A stretch of 14,719 nucleotides of DNA from Lachnospiraceae bacterium UBA7160 (GTDB lineage: Bacteria; Bacillota; Clostridia; Lachnospirales; Lachnospiraceae), in contig DKWE01000090.1 in NCBI GenBank assembly GCA_002491565.1, positions 1-14,719 on the forward strand. Reading direction: 5' to 3'. The notes under the pieces are model-generated. The model made no database searches, was not told where the DNA came from, and saw nothing but the letters and a program-made list of their open reading frames with translations. A program made the position numbers and the translations under genes. Shown here in pieces: positions 7,228-12,955 of this stretch. The first letter of the stretch is position 1. Every line of letters starts with the position of its first letter.

Positions 7228-7277
7228 AGGTAGCGTTTCAGGGCTTTCCTGCATGCAGGCGCCTGTGACCGTTACTT
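7228..7277 (+). promoter_or_regulatory. Structured leader of purE
   Basis: An outer stem pairs 7228-7235 with 7270-7277 (eight pairs, two of them G-T). Inside are four alternating short blocks: CAGG (7239-7242), CCTG (7248-7251), CAGG (7256-7259) and CCTG (7262-7265). They can pair first-with-fourth plus second-with-third, or first-with-second plus third-with-fourth. I do not recognise a guanine, PRPP or other known riboswitch consensus. No T-tract follows, so if it regulates, it would more likely act on translation or RNA stability. Confidence 0.4.
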
Positions 7278-7317
7278 CTATAGAAAGTGTATTACAACCA
7301 GTAAAGGAGAACGTACG

Positions 7318-7827
7318 ATGGCAAAAGTAGGAATTGTTATGGGCAGCGATTCGGACATGCCGGTTATGAGCAAGGCGGCGGAGATGCTGGAAAAGTTTGG
7401 CATCTCATATGAAATGACAATTATTTCAGCGCACAGAGAGCCGGATACCTTTTTTGCGTATGCGAAAAGCGCCGAGGAGAAGGGCTTTCAGGTAATTATT
7501 GCCGGAGCAGGCATGGCGGCACATCTGCCGGGCATGTGTGCGGCGATCTTTCCGATGCCGGTAATTGGCATACCGATGCACACGACCTCGCTGGGAGGGC
7601 GGGATTCTCTGTATTCCATCGTACAGATGCCGACTGGTATTCCGGTGGCGACCGTGGCGATCAATGGCGGTGCGAATGCAGGGATTCTGGCAGCAAAGAT
7701 TCTCGCGACTTCAGACCCGGAGCTGCTTGCAAAGGTGAAGGCGTATGCGGCAGAGTTAAAAGAGCAGGTTGAGAAGAAGGATGCACGGCTGCAGGAAGTC
7801 GGCTACCGGGAGTATATGAATAAATAA
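7318..7827 (+). CDS. purE: N5-carboxyaminoimidazole ribonucleotide mutase
   Basis: PurE (class I) moves the carboxyl group of N5-CAIR to C4 to make CAIR in purine synthesis. Product of 169 residues, the usual length. Motifs are GSDSDMPVM (9-17), SAHREPD (37-43, with catalytic-type H39), GAGMAAHLPG (63-72), and the TSLGGRDSLYSIVQMPTG...VATVAINGGANAG region (90-122). Class I enzymes normally work with PurK, which makes N5-CAIR; purK is not in the window. AAAGGAG (7303-7309) gives a good ribosome binding site for ATG 7318. First gene of a purE-purM-purN-purD run behind a strong promoter. Confidence 0.97.
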   Translation: MAKVGIVMGSDSDMPVMSKAAEMLEKFGISYEMTIISAHREPDTFFAYAKSAEEKGFQVIIAGAGMAAHLPGMCAAIFPMPVIGIPMHTTSLGGRDSLYSIVQMPTGIPVATVAINGGANAGILAAKILATSDPELLAKVKAYAAELKEQVEKKDARLQEVGYREYMNK

Positions 7828-7834
7828 GTGGCTG

Positions 7835-7878
7835 TTCAGCGGGAACATCCCCGCGGGTACAGAACAGGAACCGCTGGA
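7835..7878 (+). other. Hairpin potential between purE and purM
   Basis: CAGCGG (7837-7842) can pair with CCGCTG (7871-7876), extendable by two pairs outward. The competing local hairpin GCGGG (7839-7843)/CCCGC (7850-7854) is also possible. No T-tract follows. It may tune message stability or purM expression, or it may be chance. Confidence 0.25.
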
Positions 7879-7933
7879 ATGGTGATAGAGAAAACGCAGA
7901 AAAGTCCAGGGCAGGACTCAGGGAGGAACATAA

Positions 7934-8959
7934 ATGGATTACAAGAAGGCTGGAGTAGACATCGAGGCAGGATACCGCTCAGTAGAACTGATGAAGGAGC
8001 ACATCAAGAAGACCATGCGTCCGGAGGTGCTGACGAATATCGGCGGTTTTTCCGGAGCATTTTCCATGGAGAAGCTCAAAGGGATGGAGAAGCCGACGCT
8101 GGTGTCCGGCACAGACGGAGTCGGCACAAAGCTGAAGCTGGCGTTTGTGATGGATAAGCATGATACAGTCGGGATCGACTGCGTGGCGATGTGTGTCAAC
8201 GACATTGCGTGCGCGGGCGGCGAGCCGCTGTTTTTCCTGGACTATATCGCGTGCGGCAAAAATTATCCGGAAAAAATTGCTGCGATCGTGAGTGGTGTCG
8301 CAGAGGGCTGCGTACAGTCGGGGGCAGCGCTGATCGGCGGCGAGACGGCAGAGATGCCGGGCTTCTATCCGGAGGATGAGTACGACCTCGCCGGGTTTGC
8401 GGTTGGCGTGGTCGATGAGAAGGATCTGATTACCGGAAAGGACCTTGCAGCGGGCGATGTTCTGCTGGGGATCGCGTCTTCCGGCGTGCACAGCAATGGA
8501 TTTTCCCTCGTGCGGAAGGTGTTCCCGATGGACCGCGCTTCGCTCGACACGTATTATGAGGAGCTTGGGACGACGCTCGGGGAAGCGCTTTTGGCTCCGA
8601 CCAAGATTTATGTAAAAGCGCTCCGTAGTGTCAGGGAAGCAGGCGTGACGGTCAAGGCATGCAGCCATATCACAGGCGGCGGCTTTTATGAGAATGTACC
8701 GCGCATGCTGCGGGATGGCGTGCGGGCAGTGATCCGAAAGGACAGCTATCCGATACCGCCGATTTTCAAGATGCTGGCCGAGCGGGGTGAGATTGAAGAA
8801 AAGATCATGTACAATACCTACAATATGGGCATCGGCATGGTAGTGGCAGTCGCGGCAGCGGATGCGGAAGCGGCGAAGGCAGCAATTGCGGCTGCTGGCG
8901 AGACCGCTTATGTGATTGGTGCCATCGAGGATGGAGAAAAAGGAGTAAGCTTATGCTGA
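7934..8959 (+). CDS. purM: Phosphoribosylformylglycinamidine cyclo-ligase (AIR synthetase)
   Basis: PurM closes the imidazole ring, turning FGAM into aminoimidazole ribonucleotide with ATP. The 341-residue product is of normal length. Diagnostic segments are SGTDGVGTKLKLA (58-70), GGETAEMPGFY (135-145), the GIASSGVHSNGFSLVR stretch (179-194), and HITGGGFYENVPRM further on. ATG 7934 follows GGGAGGAA (7920-7927). The stop codon overlaps the purN start: purN ATG is at 8953 and the purM TGA at 8957-8959, so the two are probably coupled in translation. Confidence 0.98.
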   Translation: MDYKKAGVDIEAGYRSVELMKEHIKKTMRPEVLTNIGGFSGAFSMEKLKGMEKPTLVSGTDGVGTKLKLAFVMDKHDTVGIDCVAMCVNDIACAGGEPLFFLDYIACGKNYPEKIAAIVSGVAEGCVQSGAALIGGETAEMPGFYPEDEYDLAGFAVGVVDEKDLITGKDLAAGDVLLGIASSGVHSNGFSLVRKVFPMDRASLDTYYEELGTTLGEALLAPTKIYVKALRSVREAGVTVKACSHITGGGFYENVPRMLRDGVRAVIRKDSYPIPPIFKMLAERGEIEEKIMYNTYNMGIGMVVAVAAADAEAAKAAIAAAGETAYVIGAIEDGEKGVSLC

Positions 8960-9579
8960 GAGTGACAGTGCTGGTCTCAGGAGGAGGGACGAATCTGCAG
9001 GCGATTCTGGATGCCATTGCGGACGGTACGATTACCAACGCCCGCGTGGTGCGGGTGATCAGCAACAGCAAGAAGGCGTATGCGCTGGAGCGCGCGGCAA
9101 AGGCGGGGATTCCGGCGGTGTGCGTGACACGGGCAGATTATCCGGAAAAGGAAGCGTTCAATGCAGCGCTCCTTGCGGCGATCCAGGAGTCAGAGGCGGA
9201 TCTCGTCGTGCTGGCGGGCTGCCTGGTGGTGATTCCGCAGTGTATTGTAGATGCATATCCCAATCGGATTATCAATATTCACCCGGCGCTGATACCATCC
9301 TTTTGCGGGACAGGGTATTATGGGCTGCGTGTGCATGAGGCAGTGCTGGCGCGCGGCGTGAAAGTGACCGGGGCGACGGTCCATTTTGTGGACGGAGGGA
9401 CGGACACCGGGCCGATTCTTCTGCAGAAGGCGGTCGCAGTACAGCAGGGCGATACGGCAGAGGAGCTGCAGCAGCGCGTGATGCGGGAAGCGGAGTGGCT
9501 GCTGCTGCCGCGTGCGATTGATCTGATCGCGAACGGGAAGGTCCGCGTGGAGGATGGCAGAGCATTGATTAGCGATTGA
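8953..9579 (+). CDS. purN: Phosphoribosylglycinamide formyltransferase
   Basis: PurN transfers a formyl group from 10-formyltetrahydrofolate to glycinamide ribonucleotide. The 208-residue product shows the phosphate-binding SGGGTNLQAILD (9-20), the catalytic NIHPALIPSF (108-117, with N108 and H110 matching the known active-site Asn and His), and the GGTDTGPILLQ stretch (148-158) with the catalytic-type D151. AGGAG (8941-8945) lies inside the end of purM and serves ATG 8953; the two genes overlap by seven bases. The loop LAGCLVVIPQ (87-96) differs from the more usual LAGFM-type sequence, but the active site is intact. Confidence 0.97.
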   Translation: MLRVTVLVSGGGTNLQAILDAIADGTITNARVVRVISNSKKAYALERAAKAGIPAVCVTRADYPEKEAFNAALLAAIQESEADLVVLAGCLVVIPQCIVDAYPNRIINIHPALIPSFCGTGYYGLRVHEAVLARGVKVTGATVHFVDGGTDTGPILLQKAVAVQQGDTAEELQQRVMREAEWLLLPRAIDLIANGKVRVEDGRALISD

Positions 9580-9674
9580 GGATGAAGACTGCAAAGCTGT
9601 GGGCGGCCCCCGGCGGCTGAATTGTGCAGCCGGATCGCTATTTATGAAGTGCCGGAGAGGAGAATACAGACGAT

Positions 9675-10946
9675 ATGAAGGTTTTAATAGTAGGAAGCGG
9701 CGGACGGGAACATGCGATTGCGTGGAAGGCAGCGAGATCCCCGAAGGTGGAGAAGCTGTACTGTGCTCCGGGCAATGCCGGAATCGCGGAATATGCGGAG
9801 TGTGTGGACATCAAGGCGATGGAATTTGAGCGCCTTGCCGCATTTGCAAAGGAGCAGGAGATTGATCTGACCGTAATTGGAATGGATGATCCGCTGGTCG
9901 GCGGTATCGTGGATGTGTTTGAAGCGCAGGGCCTGCGTGTGTTCGGGCCGCGCGCAAATGCTGCGATCCTGGAGGGATCAAAGGCATTTTCGAAGGATCT
10001 GATGAAGAAATACCATATCCCGACTGCAGCGTATGAGACATTTGATACGGCAAAAGACGCGCTCGCTTATCTGGAAACGGCAAAGTTCCCGATTGTACTG
10101 AAAGCAGATGGCTTGGCGCTTGGAAAGGGCGTGTTGATCTGCAATACGCTGGAGGAGGCAAAGGCGGGGGTCCGGGAGATTATGACGGACCGGAAGTTTG
10201 GTGAGGCAGGAGCACGTATGGTAGTCGAGGAGTTCCTGACTGGCCGCGAGGTGTCAGTGCTGACCTTTGTCGACGGAAAGACGGTCCGGACGATGACCTC
10301 GGCACAGGATCACAAGCGTGCGGGAGACGGAGACACCGGGCTGAATACCGGCGGCATGGGGACATTTTCACCGAGCCCGTTCTACACGAAAGAGATTGAT
10401 GCGTACTGCATGGAGCATATTTTCCAGCCGACCGTTGATGCGATGCGCGCGGAGGGCAGGGAGTTTAAGGGAATCATTTTCTTTGGCCTGATGCTGACGG
10501 CAGACGGGCCGAAGGTACTGGAGTACAATGCGCGGTTTGGAGATCCGGAGACGCAGGTAGTGCTTCCGAGGATGAAGACCGATCTTATTGACGCATTTGA
10601 AGCGTGCATTGACGGGACTTTGGATCAGCTGGAGCTGGAGTTTGAGGAGAATGCGGCAGTCTGTGTTGTACTGGCATCGGACGGTTATCCGGTCAGCTAT
10701 CAGAAGGGATTTCTGATCGGGGGATTGCAGAAATTTTCCGAAAAGGACGGGTACTATGTGTTCCACGCCGGAACAGCGAGAAAACCAGAAGGGATCGTCA
10801 CGAATGGAGGCCGTGTGCTCGGTGTGACAGCGAAGGGCGAGAACCTGAAGGCAGCGCGCGCAAATGCATATAAAGCTGTAGATTGGATAACATTTGAAAA
10901 TAAGTATTACCGGCATGATATCGGGAAGGCAATCGACGAGGTGTAG
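9675..10946 (+). CDS. purD: Phosphoribosylamine-glycine ligase (GAR synthetase)
   Basis: PurD joins glycine to phosphoribosylamine with ATP, the second step of purine synthesis. The 423-residue product has the expected ATP-grasp layout: GSGGREHAIAWK (7-18), KADGLALGKG (143-152), EEFLTGREVSVL (185-196), QDHKRAGDGDTGLNTGGMG (211-229) and EYNARFGDPETQ (283-294). Residues 68-73 read IGMDDP where many PurD proteins have a GPE-P sequence, so this is a lineage variant rather than damage. AGAGGAGA (9656-9663) lies 11 bases before ATG 9675. It is the last gene of the run; the 95-base gap after purN has no clear terminator. In Bacillus purH lies between purN and purD, but here it is absent. Confidence 0.97.
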   Translation: MKVLIVGSGGREHAIAWKAARSPKVEKLYCAPGNAGIAEYAECVDIKAMEFERLAAFAKEQEIDLTVIGMDDPLVGGIVDVFEAQGLRVFGPRANAAILEGSKAFSKDLMKKYHIPTAAYETFDTAKDALAYLETAKFPIVLKADGLALGKGVLICNTLEEAKAGVREIMTDRKFGEAGARMVVEEFLTGREVSVLTFVDGKTVRTMTSAQDHKRAGDGDTGLNTGGMGTFSPSPFYTKEIDAYCMEHIFQPTVDAMRAEGREFKGIIFFGLMLTADGPKVLEYNARFGDPETQVVLPRMKTDLIDAFEACIDGTLDQLELEFEENAAVCVVLASDGYPVSYQKGFLIGGLQKFSEKDGYYVFHAGTARKPEGIVTNGGRVLGVTAKGENLKAARANAYKAVDWITFENKYYRHDIGKAIDEV

Positions 10947-11042
10947 GTGCTATTTTTGAACAGTTCTTAAGAAGAGGCGGATTGCGTGTGGAGTGATGAG
11001 GGCTTCCTGACAGCCGCGAAAGGAAGGGGAGTGTAAGGAACC

Positions 11043-12305
11043 ATGAGAAGGAAGAAGACGAAATGGAGGGGCTTACTGCTTGCGGCTCTGATGCTGCTGT
11101 GGGTATGCGGAATCGGAGCGCTGGCATCGGGCGCATCCAGCGATAATTCCCTGTCCTCGCTCGGAATTACAACGGAGGGAGCGACGGTATCGCCGGAGTT
11201 TGCATACGGCACGACCGAATATGACGTCACTGTGCCGGGAGGGACGACACGTCTGGAGCTGGATCCGGTGACGTCGCATCCCAACGCATGGATTGTCGGC
11301 ATTACGGGACAGGATATCGGGGAGAATGGCAAGGCAACGGTAACGATTACGGTATCGGCGGAAAATGGAAGCCAGTATCCGTATTATCTGCATGTCAAGA
11401 CAGATCCGACTACCTCTGCACCGGCGACGGAGCAGCAGACAGAACCGCCGACCGAACCGGAAACAGAGCCGGAGCCGGAGACCGAGGATCCGCGCTATGT
11501 CCGCGTGGAGCGCAGCTCTCTGGAGGAGGCGGATCACGCGATTAAGTCTCTGAAAGAAGAAGTGGTAGATTACCGCGACCGCATGAATCTTCTGACGATG
11601 ATTCTGTATGGAATGATCGGGCTTTGCGTGGTACTGCTGTTTGTGGTGATTAATCTGCTGCTGAAGCGGAGAGATATGAAGTCGGAGCTGAAGGAGTACC
11701 GGAGCTACGGATATACGGGCGGCGCCGCTGACGGAGCACAGGATCAGGATGCGGGGTATGCCGGGTATGGATATCCGGATGAAAACGGCGGTTATCCGGA
11801 GGAAGGCTATCCGGCCGGCAATGGCGGGTATGCGGATTCCGGTATATCCAGTGGGAGCGGCGCCTACGGGGAGCCTGGCTTCCAGAATGCAGACGGCGGC
11901 TACGGAAGGGCTGGATTCCAGGATGGAAATGGCAGCTATGGAGAGCCTGACTTGCAGAACGCAGACAGCGGTTATGGGGAGTCTGGCATCGGCGGAGAGG
12001 ATCGCGTTGCAGGAGCTGGCTATCCTGGCGGAGGTGCAGCTGGCGCAGAGGACGGATGGGACGACTCCGACGGTGGATTTCTGACAGAGGCAGATTCGGG
12101 CCGGACAAAAGCAGCGGGACGGCTGCGCCGCGAGAAAAAAACGAAGGCAGTGAAGGACGATCCGGATACGGTTCCAAAGCCGTCAAAAGCCAGGAAGAAG
12201 ACCAGGAAGATGCCGGAATATGACGCGGCTGAGCCGGAGCACCAGTATGAGCCGCCGAAGAAAAAAACACAGGATAAGGTCGGAATCGATATGATTGATC
12301 TGTAA
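11043..12305 (+). CDS. Single-pass membrane protein with cadherin-like domain and repeat tail
   Basis: A 420-residue protein without a specific name. Order of parts: signal peptide at about 1-30 (basic start, then LLLAALMLLWVCG and an ALASGA cleavage-like end); a cadherin-like beta-sandwich domain (about 36-119, starting NSLSSLGI and ending near YYLHV); an acidic Pro/Thr/Glu linker (121-150); a likely short coiled coil (155-180); one membrane helix (about 183-207) followed by KRRDMK; then a long inner tail with seven 12-residue Gly/Tyr repeats (239-322) and a Lys-rich C terminus ending GIDMIDL. The outer domain type is common on clostridial surface proteins and may bind or space ligands. TAAGGAA (11034-11040) precedes ATG 11043. 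The layout suggests an envelope sensor or scaffold, but that is inference. It begins 97 bases after purD and no clear promoter of its own was found. Confidence 0.85.
   Translation: MRRKKTKWRGLLLAALMLLWVCGIGALASGASSDNSLSSLGITTEGATVSPEFAYGTTEYDVTVPGGTTRLELDPVTSHPNAWIVGITGQDIGENGKATVTITVSAENGSQYPYYLHVKTDPTTSAPATEQQTEPPTEPETEPEPETEDPRYVRVERSSLEEADHAIKSLKEEVVDYRDRMNLLTMILYGMIGLCVVLLFVVINLLLKRRDMKSELKEYRSYGYTGGAADGAQDQDAGYAGYGYPDENGGYPEEGYPAGNGGYADSGISSGSGAYGEPGFQNADGGYGRAGFQDGNGSYGEPDLQNADSGYGESGIGGEDRVAGAGYPGGGAAGAEDGWDDSDGGFLTEADSGRTKAAGRLRREKKTKAVKDDPDTVPKPSKARKKTRKMPEYDAAEPEHQYEPPKKKTQDKVGIDMIDL
11757..12008 (+). repeat. Seven 36-bp (12-residue) in-frame repeats
   Basis: Seven consecutive units, each starting with Tyr and about 12 residues long, lie in the tail of the membrane protein (residues 239-250, 251-262, 263-274, 275-286, 287-298, 299-310 and 311-322). 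Units four to six are the most alike, with a YGEPGFQNADGG-type pattern; the outer ones are diverged. The spacing is exact, with no insertions. Confidence 0.75.
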
Positions 12306-12329
12306 TTTGCTGTGAATAATAAGTACGCG

Positions 12330-12373
12330 GGGAAGTCCACAGGGGATTCGGAGAGAACTCCTGTGGACTTCTC
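12330..12373. terminator. Perfect 12-bp inverted repeat, possible terminator
   Basis: GAAGTCCACAGG (12332-12343) is exactly complementary to CCTGTGGACTTC (12360-12371), and one or two further pairs are possible on each side. It lies 24 bases after the stop of the membrane-protein gene and before the gntR promoter, the position of a terminator. Neither strand has the T-tract of a standard Rho-independent terminator, so the role is uncertain. Confidence 0.4.
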
Positions 12374-12399
12374 ATGCTGAATCTAACAACATCTGACAG

Positions 12400-12428
12400 T
12401 TGACACGTTCGGCTATCTGTTATATGAT
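12400..12428 (+). promoter_or_regulatory. Strong sigma-A promoter of gntR-clpC
   Basis: Perfect TTGACA (12400-12405), 17-base spacer, TATGAT (12423-12428). Transcription would begin near 12435, giving a leader of about 120 bases. TGACA occurs three times nearby (12394, 12401, 12432), and CACA/TGTG half sites lie just after the -10. These could be operator parts, but no clean palindrome is seen. No CtsR heptamer pair or CIRCE element is visible. Confidence 0.8.
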
Positions 12429-12455
12429 TACTGACACACAAACTGTGCGATCAGG

Positions 12456-12474
12456 CCTCTGGACCTTCCGGGGG
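12456..12474 (+). other. Hairpin in the gntR leader
   Basis: CCTCTGGA (12456-12463) pairs with TCCGGGGG (12467-12474), eight pairs with two G-T, around a three-base loop. A T5 run lies at 12486-12490, too far for a standard terminator. It might be a weak attenuator or a chance stem. Confidence 0.25.
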
Positions 12475-12553
12475 AAATGGAATAATTTTTGCAGGCGGAT
12501 GGCAGGCAGAAGAATCATGAGGTGTGGCAGAGTCACTTAGGAGGAGGCAGCGG

Positions 12554-12931
12554 ATGCTGATTGAGATAGATTTTCAAAGCGAGGAAGCGATTTATATGCA
12601 GCTTCGGAATCAGATTGTACTGGGAATAGCGACATCTGTGCTGCAGGAAGGAGATGTGCTTCCATCGGTGCGGCAGCTTGCGGATGATATTGGGATCAAT
12701 ATGCATACGGTAAATAAGGCGTATTCCGTGCTGCGGCAGGAAGGGTTCGTGACAATGGACCGGCGGAAGGGCGCAGTGGTGACGCTGGACGACAATAAGG
12801 CGCAGGCGGCAGCGGAGATGCGGCGGCATCTGAGAGTGCTTCTGGCAAAAGGCATCTGCAAAAATATTACGCGTGCGGAAGTGCATGCGATGGTGGATGA
12901 GTGCTTTGACGTTTATGAGCCGCAGGAGTAG
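12554..12931 (+). CDS. GntR-family regulator, YtrA subfamily
   Basis: A 125-residue DNA-binding protein. The winged helix-turn-helix spans about 10-78, with the recognition region LPSVRQLADDIGINMHTVNK (36-55) followed by AYSVLRQEGFV. Only about 45 residues remain after it, which marks the short YtrA subfamily with no room for a full ligand-binding domain. YtrA-type regulators usually control neighbouring transport or envelope-stress genes and their own operon, often as repressors. Here the next gene, 24 bases on, is clpC, so it may control clpC and itself from the promoter at 12400-12428. ATG 12554 follows TTAGGAGGAGG (12537-12547). The in-frame ATG at 12524 lies before that site and is rejected. 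Confidence 0.9.
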   Translation: MLIEIDFQSEEAIYMQLRNQIVLGIATSVLQEGDVLPSVRQLADDIGINMHTVNKAYSVLRQEGFVTMDRRKGAVVTLDDNKAQAAAEMRRHLRVLLAKGICKNITRAEVHAMVDECFDVYEPQE

Positions 12932-12955
12932 TTAAGTGAGTAGGAGGATATCTGG

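Noticed and set aside
7214..7229. PurR-type operator near the purE start of transcription
   Set aside because: The reverse strand holds a GAACGAAC stretch loosely like half a Bacillus PurBox, but there is no second box at proper spacing and it overlaps the transcription start.
10958..10973. GAACAGTTC and TTCTTAAGAA palindromes after purD
   Set aside because: Short, overlapping, without a T-tract or promoter context; likely chance.
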